In this document: positions 17,673 to 25,080 of the stretch, one piece after another
Layout: each line of letters begins with the position of its first letter
Position numbering within the stretch: position 1 is the stretch's first letter
Assembly: GCA_032124675.1 (NCBI GenBank)
Contig: JAQBDA010000095.1
Location: forward strand, 1 to 64,000
DNA length: 64,000 nt
Direction of reading: 5' to 3'
Source: JAQBDA01 sp032124675
GTDB taxonomy: Bacteria > Chloroflexota > Anaerolineae > Anaerolineales > UBA4823
The notes under the pieces: model-generated
What the model saw: the letters and a program-made list of their open reading frames with translations, nothing else
Database searches by the model: none
Told to the model about the DNA's origin: nothing
Program-made: the position numbers and the translations under genes

Positions 17673-18167
17673 TTAGTTCTTGGTGGCGATGTCCGCCGCC
17701 TGGCCTTCGATCATCTGCGGCGAGGTTACGCTGTGGATCTCGATGCGCCGGGGTTTGACTTCCTCGCGCTTGGGCAGGCTGAGGGTCAGCACGCCGTCTG
17801 TGTAGCTGGCTGCGATGTTCTCGCCATCGATGCCGCGCGGCAGGGTGATGCTTCGGGAGAACAGTCCATAGCGGCGCTCGCGCAGGTGGTAGCGGGCATC
17901 TTCTTTTTCCACTTCGCTGCGCAGCTCGCCCTTGATGGTCAGGACGTTGTTGTTGTAGGTCACATCGATGTCTTCCGGATTGACGCCCGGCAGCGATGCC
18001 TCGACCACAAACGCTTCTTCGCTCTCTCTCACATCCAGGGCGACGCCCCAGGTGACGGTCTCGGGCAGATCTTCACCCTCGCCAACGAAGCTGTCCACCA
18101 GGCGGTCCATGCTGCGACGCATGATTGCCATATCACGATACGGGTTCCAACGGGTAATGTATGCCAT
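17673..18167 (-). CDS. Hsp20/alpha-crystallin small heat shock protein
   Basis: This is an ATP-independent holdase for unfolding proteins. The 164-residue protein has the alpha-crystallin core (WGVALDVRESEEAFVVEASLPGV, then the SRSITLPRGID and DGVLTLSLPK blocks) and a short C-terminal extension. GGAGG 5 bp upstream fixes the ATG at 18167; an upstream TTG at 18179 overlaps that site. A perfect 7-5-7 inverted repeat lies in its upstream region (18217-18235) and could be an operator. It is 137 bp downstream of the SlyD-like gene. Confidence 0.93.
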   Translation of the reverse strand: MAYITRWNPYRDMAIMRRSMDRLVDSFVGEGEDLPETVTWGVALDVRESEEAFVVEASLPGVNPEDIDVTYNNNVLTIKGELRSEVEKEDARYHLRERRYGLFSRSITLPRGIDGENIAASYTDGVLTLSLPKREEVKPRRIEIHSVTSPQMIEGQAADIATKN

Positions 18168-18216
18168 TATTTCCTCCAATTAGTTGTTAGTGTTTTTTAG
18201 CAGTCTGTTTATACGT

Positions 18217-18235
18217 TGCAATGTTTACCATTGCA
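18217..18235. promoter_or_regulatory. Operator-like inverted repeat upstream of hsp20
   Basis: TGCAATG-TTTAC-CATTGCA is a perfect 7-bp palindrome. On the minus strand it lies directly upstream of a possible -10 box, TATAAA. The binding protein is unknown. Confidence 0.45.
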
Positions 18236-18316
18236 TCTCTGATGATAATAAATGACTGTTTGAAACACGTTGGAGGAATGTAGGAGGAATATAAGAGATG
18301 GACCTTATAGATAAAA

Positions 18317-18796
18317 CTAATGCACGTGCCTGTGGTCCAGCTCTTCGGCGGTTGCCCAGCGCAGGGCGATCACCTCCACTGAGAAGTCCATCGTCTTGCC
18401 CGCCAGCGGGTGGTTGAAATCCACGATCACGTTCTCCTCGCCCACCTCGACGATATGCGCCTCCATCTCATCGCCGTCTTCGTCTTTCAAGACCAGCTCG
18501 ACGCCGGGATCCAGCGGGATATCGGCCGGGAACTCGGCGCGCGGAATCTCTGCCATGGCGTCCGGGTCTTGATCGCCGTAGCCTTGCTGCGGGTCGACGG
18601 TGAACTGTTTGCTCTCCCCTGGGGCCATTCCGTACAGGTTGCTTTCCAGACCGTCGATGATATGGCCTAAACCCTGGATGAACTCGATGGGTTCATGCCC
18701 TTCGGAGGTGTCGACCACCTTACCATCCACCTTCACTGTATAATTCAAAGTGACGATCACCTCGTCTTCGATCGTCTGCGGTTTACCTGTCTTCAT
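18317..18796 (-). CDS. SlyD-like FKBP peptidyl-prolyl isomerase
   Basis: The 159-residue protein has an FKBP domain with an inserted IF/chaperone flap: NYTVKVDGKVVDTSEG, EFIQGLGHIIDGLE and the flap residues PADIPLDPG. The later blocks VDFNHPLAGKTMDF and VIALRWATAEE are diagnostic of the SlyD group. The short His-containing tail (HRHVH) is much reduced compared with the metal-binding tail of E. coli SlyD. It probably assists folding by prolyl isomerisation. It precedes hsp20 in the same direction. Confidence 0.92.
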   Translation of the reverse strand: MKTGKPQTIEDEVIVTLNYTVKVDGKVVDTSEGHEPIEFIQGLGHIIDGLESNLYGMAPGESKQFTVDPQQGYGDQDPDAMAEIPRAEFPADIPLDPGVELVLKDEDGDEMEAHIVEVGEENVIVDFNHPLAGKTMDFSVEVIALRWATAEELDHRHVH

Positions 18797-18953
18797 AAGC
18801 TATACTCCTTCTTGCGTCACTGTGCTAACTGTGCTCCATTAGAAGGGAATTTAGAGCTGCACACTGGATCACGATACTCTGTACTCGAACGATGAAGCGC
18901 CGGAAATTGTAACATAACGTCACTGACCTTGCACCCCATCTTATTATACGCTC

Positions 18954-20216
18954 ATGTGCCCTGATCCCATCCAAAATGCTGCCAACTGGGGGCAGGCTGC
19001 CCTAGCCTACGCCCGCGCGCTGACTGAAGTGAGCGCCCTTTCCCCTGAGGTACCCGGCCGCGGCTCAGCCACTGAGGCCGAGGCGCGCGCCGCCCGCTAT
19101 GTGAGCGAGCGCCTGGCTGAGCTTGGTCTGGCGGATGTACGCCGCATGTCGTTCGAAGGCCTGCGCTCGATCTGGCTCTTCTTGGCGCTGGCGTTCGGCT
19201 TCGCCATCACCGGGCACGTCGCTTATTGGCTGTTGAGGCGACCGCTGGGTGAGCTGCCGGCCTGGCTGTTCTCCAGCGCGGCTTTCGCCTTCGCTGCCTA
19301 CCTGATGTGGCGCAAGTTCACCTTCCGCGACTACCCACTGCGCGCCAACCTGCCGCACGGGCCCAGCCAGAATGTGGTCGCCACCGTAGCCCCTAATGAG
19401 GACGTCCGTCAGCGGGTGGTCTTCATCGCCCATCTGGACAGCCACCGCGCCGTATGGTGGTTCGCCACCGATTTCCTGGTGACGCTGTATGCAGTTGTGT
19501 CCCCGCTGGCGGTCTACGGTTTTGTCCTGGCACCCCTGGCATACGGTCTGCGGGCAGCCGGATTATTGTATTCGATCGCCGGACTGGCGGTGCTTGGCTG
19601 GGTCGGGCTGGTCTTCGGTCTACTGCACTTCGTGGCCTGGTTCACCGGCATGACTGCCGACACCGGGCCTTACTCGCCGGGCGCGAACGACAATGCCTCG
19701 GCCGTGGGTGTAGCCCTGTCATTAGCCGGGCGCCTGATCGCCCAGTCGCTGGCGCAGACCGAGGTCTGGTTTGCCTTCACAGGCTGTGAAGAAACCGGCT
19801 GTGACGGCATGCGGGCTTTCCTGGACGAATTTGGGGGCGAGCTTTCCGGGGCATTGTTCGTGGATTTCGAGCTGGTCGGGATCGGTGAGCGTCTGGTCTA
19901 CCTGCAGAGTGAGGGCGTAACCCGCAGGCGGCGCATCCCGCCTGATGTGGAGGCTCTGCTGCAGCGTGTGGGGAGCCAGTATGATCTGCAGGCTGTGCCA
20001 GCGGGCGGCTTCGGCGCATTCACCGAGACCGGCGTGGTCTGGGAGCGCGGCTACCAGGGTGCGACCTTGCTGGCCCTGCGGGAGGGGTTTGCACTGCTGC
20101 CGGAATGGCACCGCATGAGCGATACCCCGGACCGCCTGCAGCTTGAGACGCTGGGTCGGGTCCACGAGCTGGCCTGGGCGCTCCTGCAGGACGTCGATGC
20201 CGGTTCGGCTGCCTAA
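18954..20216 (+). CDS. Membrane-bound M28 family peptidase
   Basis: The 420-residue protein combines M28 zinc-peptidase motifs (FIAHLDSHR, YSPGANDNASA, FTGCEETGCDG, VDFELVG and a C-terminal EWHRMSDT) with about four hydrophobic helices interleaved in the sequence, around residues 65-90, 97-115, 170-200 and 205-230. It has no cleavable signal peptide. No clear Shine-Dalgarno precedes the ATG, and a TATTATACG stretch lies about 10 bp upstream, so a leaderless transcript is possible. It is a different subfamily from the secreted M28 at 2454. The substrate is unknown. Confidence 0.82.
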   Translation: MCPDPIQNAANWGQAALAYARALTEVSALSPEVPGRGSATEAEARAARYVSERLAELGLADVRRMSFEGLRSIWLFLALAFGFAITGHVAYWLLRRPLGELPAWLFSSAAFAFAAYLMWRKFTFRDYPLRANLPHGPSQNVVATVAPNEDVRQRVVFIAHLDSHRAVWWFATDFLVTLYAVVSPLAVYGFVLAPLAYGLRAAGLLYSIAGLAVLGWVGLVFGLLHFVAWFTGMTADTGPYSPGANDNASAVGVALSLAGRLIAQSLAQTEVWFAFTGCEETGCDGMRAFLDEFGGELSGALFVDFELVGIGERLVYLQSEGVTRRRRIPPDVEALLQRVGSQYDLQAVPAGGFGAFTETGVVWERGYQGATLLALREGFALLPEWHRMSDTPDRLQLETLGRVHELAWALLQDVDAGSAA

Positions 20217-20228
20217 TTCATGCCAATT

Positions 20229-21083
20229 TCAGTTATCCTGGAATAAATCTTGCTCGCGCACCCGGCCCTCAACCGGAGGGTAAGCGCGCATGAAGAACTC
20301 GTTGTCACCCAGCAGGCGCTGCACCCAGCGCAGCGGGCTGCGCCGCCGTCCAGTTCCATCGAGCTGGCTGGCATGGCAGCTAGTGGCGTCCTCTTTGACC
20401 TGCACTACCGAGTGGACGTTGATCTTGGCATGGATGGGGAAATCGCCATCCTGCACCAGGTCGGCCAGGTTGATATCCTGGTTGCGCCCGTAGCGGCGCG
20501 GGTCTTTGCCCATCAGCGACAACAGCCATAATGCAATGCGCATATAGCGCTTGGGGATGACGTAATAGTACAGCCTCCCAGGTTGGTAAGGCGGCAGGTC
20601 ACCGTTCAGCGCCGGGTCACCCGCCATATGAAAAGCCTGAACGGTGGCTTTATGCATGGCGATGTGGTCGGGGTGTTTGTAGCCGCCGATCGGGTCGAAG
20701 GTCAGCACGACCTGCGGGCGCAGCGCGCGGATGTGGTGGACAACTTTCTCCGTCACCTCGTCCAGCGGCGCGGCTGCCAGTGCCTGCGGGTGTTCGTTAT
20801 CTGCGCTGCCGGGCATGCCCGAATCGCGGTAGTTCAGGAAATGCACGCCTGCCAGCCCCAGCTTCTCGGCCGCGCAGCGCAGCTCATCCTCGCGGCGCTC
20901 GGCGATCGAGTCGAAGCCGCGCAGGTATTGAGGGTCTACGGTGCCCGCTTCGCCGCGCGTGGCGCATACGAGGTGCACCGCCACACCCTGCCGGGCGTAC
21001 AATGCCAGCGTACCGCCCATCCCGAATGATTCGTCATCCGGGTGGGCGAGCACGGCTAAGATCGTTCTATCATTATCTTCCAT
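20229..21083 (-). CDS. PIG-L/LmbE family zinc deacetylase (MshB/Mca-like)
   Basis: The family removes N-acetyl groups from GlcNAc-type substrates or cleaves amide conjugates of sugar thiols. The zinc motif AHPDDESFGMGG is at the N-terminus and the second ligand motif HPDHIAMH near residue 138. At 284 residues it is closer to the MshB/Mca branch than to short LmbE proteins. It is the last gene behind the cysteine operon, 85 bp after moeZ. A role in low-molecular-weight thiol metabolism is therefore attractive, but that is inference. SD AGGA precedes the ATG. Confidence 0.82.
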   Translation of the reverse strand: MEDNDRTILAVLAHPDDESFGMGGTLALYARQGVAVHLVCATRGEAGTVDPQYLRGFDSIAERREDELRCAAEKLGLAGVHFLNYRDSGMPGSADNEHPQALAAAPLDEVTEKVVHHIRALRPQVVLTFDPIGGYKHPDHIAMHKATVQAFHMAGDPALNGDLPPYQPGRLYYYVIPKRYMRIALWLLSLMGKDPRRYGRNQDINLADLVQDGDFPIHAKINVHSVVQVKEDATSCHASQLDGTGRRRSPLRWVQRLLGDNEFFMRAYPPVEGRVREQDLFQDN

Positions 21084-21168
21084 ACTATCCTGTAATTTTA
21101 GCAGGTCTGCTTACTGGCAGGCCCGCGGTATATATCTAACGAACATATCAGATTTACAGTTATATTGG

Positions 21169-22323
21169 TCAATAGATCGGCATGCTGGGGTCGACTTCCC
21201 GCGCCCAGGCGTTGATGCCGCCTTTCAGGTTCTTCATCTTGCGGAAGCCGGCGCTAGCCAGGAGCTCCAGGGCGCGCGCCGAGCGCGTGCCCGCCTTGCA
21301 GAACAGCACGATGTCTTCGGCGCTATCCAGCTCGGACATACGCGCTGCCAGCTGTCCCAGGGGGATCAGCGTGGCGCCGTCCAGGTGGGAGATATCCAGC
21401 TCGTGTGGTTCGCGCACATCGATCAGGTGCAGGTGGTTGCCCTCTTTCATCCGGTCGGCCAGCTCGCTGGCGGTGATATCCCAATCGCCGCCCACCGCGC
21501 CCTCTTCGTGGTCGTGCGAGGGCACCCCGCAGAAGGCTTCATAATCGATCAGCTCGGTGACCTCCGGGTTCTCCCCGCACACCTTACAGTTGGGGTTCTT
21601 GCGCAGCCGGACGAAGTCGAAGGACATGTCCAGGGCGTTGTACAGCATTAGCCTGCCGATCAGCGGCTCGCCGATGCCCAGGATCAGCTTGAGCGCTTCG
21701 GTAGCCTGCAAGGTGCCGATCGTTCCGGGCAGCACGCCCAACACGCCGCCCTCCGCGCAGGAAGGCACCAGACCGGGCGGCGGCGGCTCCGGGAACAGGC
21801 AGCGGTAGCACGGCCCTACCTGGGCGTGGAACACGCTCACCTGACCTTCGAAGCGGAAGATCGAGCCGTAGACGTTGGGCTTGCCGGTCAGCACGCACAG
21901 GTCATTGGTCAGGTAGCGGGTGGGGAAGTTATCCGTGCCGTCGATGATGAGGTCGTAAGGCTCGGCGATGCGCATGGCGTTTTCCGAGGTGAACGCCTCG
22001 TTATACACGTCCACCTGGATATCCGGGTTGATATCCAGCATGCGCTGGCGGGCCGACTCGACCTTCAGCACGTCCAGGGAGGCCATGCCGTGGATCACCT
22101 GACGCTGCAGGTTGGAGTAATCCACCACGTCGTAGTCCACCAGGCCGATGCGCCCGACGCCCGCAGCCGCCAGATACAGCGCGACCGGTGAGCCCAGCCC
22201 GCCGGTGCCGATCACCAGCACCGAGGCGGCCAGCAGCTTGCGCTGCCCCTCGAGGCCTACCTCGGGGATCAGCAGGTGGCGCGAATAGCGCAGGATCTCT
22301 TCATGAGTAAGTGTTGGTAACAT
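21169..22323 (-). CDS. moeZ: MoeZ/MoeB-type sulfur-carrier adenylyltransferase and sulfurtransferase
   Basis: The N-terminal ThiF/E1-like domain (GTGGLGSPVALYLAAAGVG, then DGTDNFPTRYL) adenylates the C-terminus of a small sulfur carrier. The zinc Cys pairs are CYRC and CKVC. A C-terminal rhodanese domain (about 285-384) carries the persulfide Cys in FCKAGTRS. In mycobacteria MoeZ thiocarboxylates CysO and MoaD; here cysO lies directly upstream in the operon, 115 bp away. At 384 residues it matches the family. Confidence 0.93.
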   Translation of the reverse strand: MLPTLTHEEILRYSRHLLIPEVGLEGQRKLLAASVLVIGTGGLGSPVALYLAAAGVGRIGLVDYDVVDYSNLQRQVIHGMASLDVLKVESARQRMLDINPDIQVDVYNEAFTSENAMRIAEPYDLIIDGTDNFPTRYLTNDLCVLTGKPNVYGSIFRFEGQVSVFHAQVGPCYRCLFPEPPPPGLVPSCAEGGVLGVLPGTIGTLQATEALKLILGIGEPLIGRLMLYNALDMSFDFVRLRKNPNCKVCGENPEVTELIDYEAFCGVPSHDHEEGAVGGDWDITASELADRMKEGNHLHLIDVREPHELDISHLDGATLIPLGQLAARMSELDSAEDIVLFCKAGTRSARALELLASAGFRKMKNLKGGINAWAREVDPSMPIY

Positions 22324-22345
22324 GTTTCATCCACTATAGTGATGT

Positions 22346-22449
22346 GAGATTAGAGAGTGGAGAGTAGAGAATAGAGGTCAGTGATCAGGTGGTCGCACGC
22401 TTCTCCATTCCCTGTTCTCTATTCTCTCGTCCCTATTCTCATCCTCCCG
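22346..22449. repeat. Facing 7-bp repeat tracts between cysO and moeZ
   Basis: At 22346-22394 heptamers of the type GAGAGTA run in tandem. At 22401-22449 heptamers of the type TTCTCTA run in the complementary sense, so the two arms can pair (AGAGAATAGAG with CTCTATTCTC). The right arm runs up to and over the cysO stop codon. Confidence 0.65.
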
Positions 22450-22711
22450 CAATACTGGGGATCAGCATCAGCCGGTCGCCTTCGTTGAGCGGGGTGTCCA
22501 TACCCTGCAGGTCCCGGACGTTATCTTCGTTCAGGAACAGGTTGACGAATGGGCGCAGCTGCCCCTCGCCGTTGAACAGATGCGGGCGCAGGGCCGGGTG
22601 CTGGGCGACCAGCTCGTCCATCACTTCGTGCACCGTGCTGCCCTGCAGGTCGATCTCGGACTGTCCGTCGGTGTAGGTGCGCAGGGGGGTGGGGATTCTT
22701 AAACTTGGCAT
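22439..22711 (-). CDS. cysO: CysO-like ThiS/MoaD-family sulfur carrier protein
   Basis: The 90-residue ubiquitin-like protein ends in Gly-Gly (PSIAGG), the C-terminus that is adenylated and thiocarboxylated by MoeZ. It matches the ThiS/MoaD pattern: DLQGSTVHEVMDELVAQHP, then VNLFLNEDNVRDLQG and GDRLMLIPS. Neighbouring mec and cysM identify it as the CysO branch of the family, which donates sulfide to activated serine. The C-terminus is already Gly-Gly, so the Mec protease would be needed to release cysteine from the adduct, not to trim the carrier. Confidence 0.9.
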   Translation of the reverse strand: MPSLRIPTPLRTYTDGQSEIDLQGSTVHEVMDELVAQHPALRPHLFNGEGQLRPFVNLFLNEDNVRDLQGMDTPLNEGDRLMLIPSIAGG

Positions 22712-22734
22712 AAATTCCTCTCGAATATGGGATT

Positions 22735-23025
22735 TCAGCAGCCTTCTCTCTCGACGACCGTCTCACAGGTCGAGGCGGACGTGATCTCAACGGGCCCGGC
22801 CTGGGCGAAAGGCTGCATGAAGTTATCGATCTTCGCTTTTTCATCCGCTTCCAGGATGAGCACGAAGGTGTGCTGTCCATCTAATACTGCATCGCCGACG
22901 ATCTGCACGCCAAACTTACGGGCGTTCAGCGGGCTGATATGAGTGAGCAGCATATTGCCTGCCGCCGGGTCTTTTGCCGGGCAGGTCTCAGCATCGTGAT
23001 AGTGGCGTACAAAGTAGAGCGACAT
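22735..23025 (-). CDS. Conserved small protein of unknown function in the cysteine operon
   Basis: The 96-residue soluble protein alternates beta and alpha (MSLYFVRHYHDAETCPAKD, then HTFVLILEADEKAKIDNFM), suggesting a ferredoxin-like alpha/beta sandwich of the dimeric kind. It contains three Cys (about residues 15, 87 and 96), the last being the final residue. I do not recognise a family with confidence. It sits between mec and cysO, 23 bp before cysO. A part in sulfur transfer is possible from context only. Confidence 0.7.
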   Translation of the reverse strand: MSLYFVRHYHDAETCPAKDPAAGNMLLTHISPLNARKFGVQIVGDAVLDGQHTFVLILEADEKAKIDNFMQPFAQAGPVEITSASTCETVVEREGC

Positions 23026-23164
23026 GATATACCTCCAAGGTAACAGTAAAAGGGGATTGGTAATCAGTGAGTAGAGAGTAGTGAGTAGTGAAGCGGGAGC
23101 AGGTTCTCAACTCAGTGAAAAAAACTCTGTGTGCTCAGTGTTCTCCGTGGTGAAAAAACTCTCT
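23026..23164. repeat. Intergenic 7-bp repeat tract between mec and the 96-aa gene
   Basis: Heptamers at 23053-23101 (GTAATCA, GTGAGTA, GAGAGTA and variants) follow the 12-mer GGTAACAGTAAA (23039-23050). The same 12-mer precedes the tract at 34457. The rest (about 23105-23160) reads like the common 'CTCTGTG..CTCAGTG..CCGTGG' intergenic repeat. Confidence 0.6.
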
Positions 23165-23593
23165 TCAGCGACTGACAGTGACTGGTTCTTCGATGAAGGC
23201 CTGCCGGTCTTCGCTCAGCAGCCAGGAGCGGCTGCCGGTTGCCTGACCGGACTGTACGCTGGTGATCAGGTAGGAGAACCAGGGCATCGCCCACTCCCGG
23301 TCGAACTCTGAGGGGCGGTTGGGGTGGTCGGGATGGGAGTGGAACACACCCAGCACATCCAGCCCCCGGCGGGCAGCCTCCTGCTCGCCGAGCATATAAT
23401 CCTGCGGGGTGAGCAGGTAACGGTTGTGGCGGGCGCTGTCCTCGCGGGCGTTCGACAGGGGCAAGATGGCCTCCACCTGCTTGTGCTGCCCGTCCAGCCT
23501 GCCGAGCAGCAGGCCGGCGCCTTCCTCCGGGTAGGCTGCCTCGCCGTGACGGTCGATCTGCTGCATGATGTCGGATGCGATCTGCAAACTCAT
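23165..23593 (-). CDS. mec: Mec-type JAMM (Mov34/MPN) zinc metallopeptidase
   Basis: The JAMM motif is intact: a catalytic Glu in YPEEGAGLLLG, then HSHPDHPNRPSEFD with two His, Ser and Asp. The 142-residue size matches Mec of mycobacteria, which hydrolyses the CysO-cysteine adduct to free cysteine. GGAGG 5 bp upstream supports the start at 23593; the frame extends to 23608. It begins 22 bp after cysM. Confidence 0.92.
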   Translation of the reverse strand: MSLQIASDIMQQIDRHGEAAYPEEGAGLLLGRLDGQHKQVEAILPLSNAREDSARHNRYLLTPQDYMLGEQEAARRGLDVLGVFHSHPDHPNRPSEFDREWAMPWFSYLITSVQSGQATGSRSWLLSEDRQAFIEEPVTVSR

Positions 23594-23614
23594 TCTTACC
23601 TCCACCATCCTCGC

Positions 23615-24595
23615 TCAGTCCTCTTCCGCGGGCTCCCACAAGCCCTTATCGCTCAGGTATTTATAGCCCGCATCGGGGAACACGGTAACAACCACGCCCT
23701 GGTCAAGCTCCTCGGCGACTTTCAATGCTGCTGCGGCCGCTGCCCCGGACGAGATGCCGGTGAACAGTCCTTCCTCGCGTGCCAATCGACGCACCATGTC
23801 GTGGGCCTCTTCGGTGGAGATCTCCAGGGTGCGGTCGGGCAGGCTGGGGTCGAAAATGCCCGGCTGGATGGCAGTGGGCATGTGCTTCAATCCCTCCAGC
23901 CCGTGCAGGGGGCTATCCGGCTGCACAGCGATAAGCTGTATATCGGGGTTGAACTGCTGCAGGTAGCGGCTGACGCCGGTCAGCGTGCCGCTGGTGCCCA
24001 GCCCGGCGACGATATGCGTGACCTGCCCGGCGGTCTGCTGGAAGATCTCCGGACCGGTGGTCAGATAGTGCGCCTGCCAATTAGCCGGGTTGTCGTACTG
24101 GTTGGCGTAGAAATACAGGTCGGGTTCCTCGGCTGCCATCTGGCGGGCGACGCGGATGGCGCCATCCGACCCTTCCAGCGGGTCGGTCAGCACCAGCTCC
24201 GCGCCCAGGGCGCGCAGGATGGCGATGCGCTCCGGGCTGGCGTTGGCGGGCAGCACCAGCGTTACAGGCACGTCCATCGCCGCCCCGAAGGTGGTGTAGG
24301 CGATGCCCATATTGCCCGAAGTCGAGTCGAGCAGGCGCTTGCCAGGCACCAGGTCGCAGTTCGCCAGGGCGGTGCGCAGGATGTTGAACGCCGGGCGGTC
24401 CTTGATCGATCCGCCGGGGTTGAACCATTCCGCTTTGGCATATACCTGCACCGAGGATGGCAGGTCAGCCGTGATGCGCCGCAGGACCAGCAGCGGGGTG
24501 TTGCCCACAGTGAACTCGACGCCGCACGGCGGCGGGGGGGCAACCACCAGCGATTGGGCCAGCCTTTCCTGGGTTTTTACGATTAGATCGCTCAT
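23615..24595 (-). CDS. cysM: Cysteine synthase CysM type (PLP-dependent)
   Basis: This fold-type II PLP enzyme has its lysine in PGGSIKDRPAFNIL, the substrate loop TSGNMGIAY and the phosphate-binding GLGTSGTLTG. Linkage to mec, cysO and moeZ points to the CysM branch, which in Mycobacterium tuberculosis uses O-phosphoserine and thiocarboxylated CysO; substrate use here is inferred. I chose the ATG at 24595 because GGAG lies 8 bp upstream; the in-frame ATG at 24613 has no ribosome site. Expression is probably controlled by the leader-peptide attenuator at 24643-24917. Confidence 0.93.
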   Translation of the reverse strand: MSDLIVKTQERLAQSLVVAPPPPCGVEFTVGNTPLLVLRRITADLPSSVQVYAKAEWFNPGGSIKDRPAFNILRTALANCDLVPGKRLLDSTSGNMGIAYTTFGAAMDVPVTLVLPANASPERIAILRALGAELVLTDPLEGSDGAIRVARQMAAEEPDLYFYANQYDNPANWQAHYLTTGPEIFQQTAGQVTHIVAGLGTSGTLTGVSRYLQQFNPDIQLIAVQPDSPLHGLEGLKHMPTAIQPGIFDPSLPDRTLEISTEEAHDMVRRLAREEGLFTGISSGAAAAAALKVAEELDQGVVVTVFPDAGYKYLSDKGLWEPAEED

Positions 24596-24642
24596 CGGAT
24601 CAGCTCCAACCATTCAGCTTGCACTTGCATATTTCGATAAAT

Positions 24643-24741
24643 AAAAGACCGGCAGACACCAAAAAAGGTGGTGGGCTATCAGCCACGCATTATCAATTCC
24701 GCATGCGGGGTCCCAACCACCTCTCGCCAGTCTGCCGGTCT
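24643..24741 (-). terminator. Nested terminators before cysM
   Basis: The inner hairpin AGGTGGT-T-GGG/CCC-ACCACCT (24722-24666) is followed by six T. An outer 12-bp perfect stem AGACCGGCAGAC/GTCTGCCGGTCT (24741-24730 with 24657-24646) encloses it and is followed by TTTATTT. Both lie upstream of the gene, inside the leader. Confidence 0.85.
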
Positions 24742-24792
24742 CATGAAACAGGGGGGATCTGTTTCGGCGTGTGTGCTATGACGAGGCGGTGG

Positions 24793-24828
24793 TTACAGGC
24801 CCCGCCTCAGACACATGCAAGTGTACAT
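24793..24828 (-). CDS. Cys-codon leader peptide MYTCMCLRRGL
   Basis: The 11-residue ORF has Cys codons TGC and TGT at positions 4 and 6, with GGAG 9 bp before the ATG. The same frame extends upstream to an ATG at 24894, giving 33 residues with one more Cys, but without a ribosome site. Its stop codon overlaps both the first hairpin and the antiterminator sequence. Confidence 0.75.
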   Translation of the reverse strand: MYTCMCLRRGL

Positions 24829-24923
24829 GAATGTTTGCTCCGTGCAGTTCGCCGCTCGGAAATTTATCCTTCCGAAGTATTCGGCGATTTGCATTAAAGA
24901 TATTTATGAGTAAATTCGTAATA

Positions 24924-24951
24924 ATTATAAGCGCGATGCGAAGCTTGTCAA
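24924..24951 (-). promoter_or_regulatory. Consensus promoter of the cysM operon
   Basis: TTGACA (24951-24946) and TATAAT (24929-24924) match the consensus exactly with a 16-bp spacer. The start would be near 24917, giving a leader of about 320 nt. Confidence 0.88.
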
Positions 24952-25080
24952 GAGGCAAAAAAAACTATCCATTTGGCTAGAGGATAACTCTCCTTTCGAA
25001 TGAAGCGATTAATGGCGGAATGGATTATGATGGTAGCGTACAACCCACTTATCCGAATCGTTTCACCAAAGGAAACTCCC

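Larger units (their letters stand above)
24643..24917 (-). promoter_or_regulatory. Cysteine leader-peptide attenuator of the cysM operon
   Basis: In order on the minus strand: a leader ORF MYTCMCLRRGL (24828-24793), hairpin GAGGCGG/CCGCCTC (24808-24783) overlapping its end, AACCACC (24794-24788) overlapping its stop, and terminator arm GGTGGTT (24721-24715). AACCACC pairs perfectly with GGTGGTT as an antiterminator. Ribosomes stalled at the Cys codons would cover GAGGCGG, free AACCACC and block termination. With ample cysteine the first hairpin and the terminator would form. The pairings are visible; the mechanism is inferred. Confidence 0.8.

Noticed and set aside
22346..23101. Repeat tracts as a CRISPR array
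   Set aside because: The units are 7 bp, degenerate and contiguous, with no spacers and no cas genes.
24661..24900. Possible Cys T-box leader before cysM
   Set aside because: GAGAGGTGGTTGGGACC looks T-box-like, but the AGGGTGGNACCGCG element is not present and tRNA-Cys would require UGGA. A Cys-codon ORF with competing helices explains the region better.
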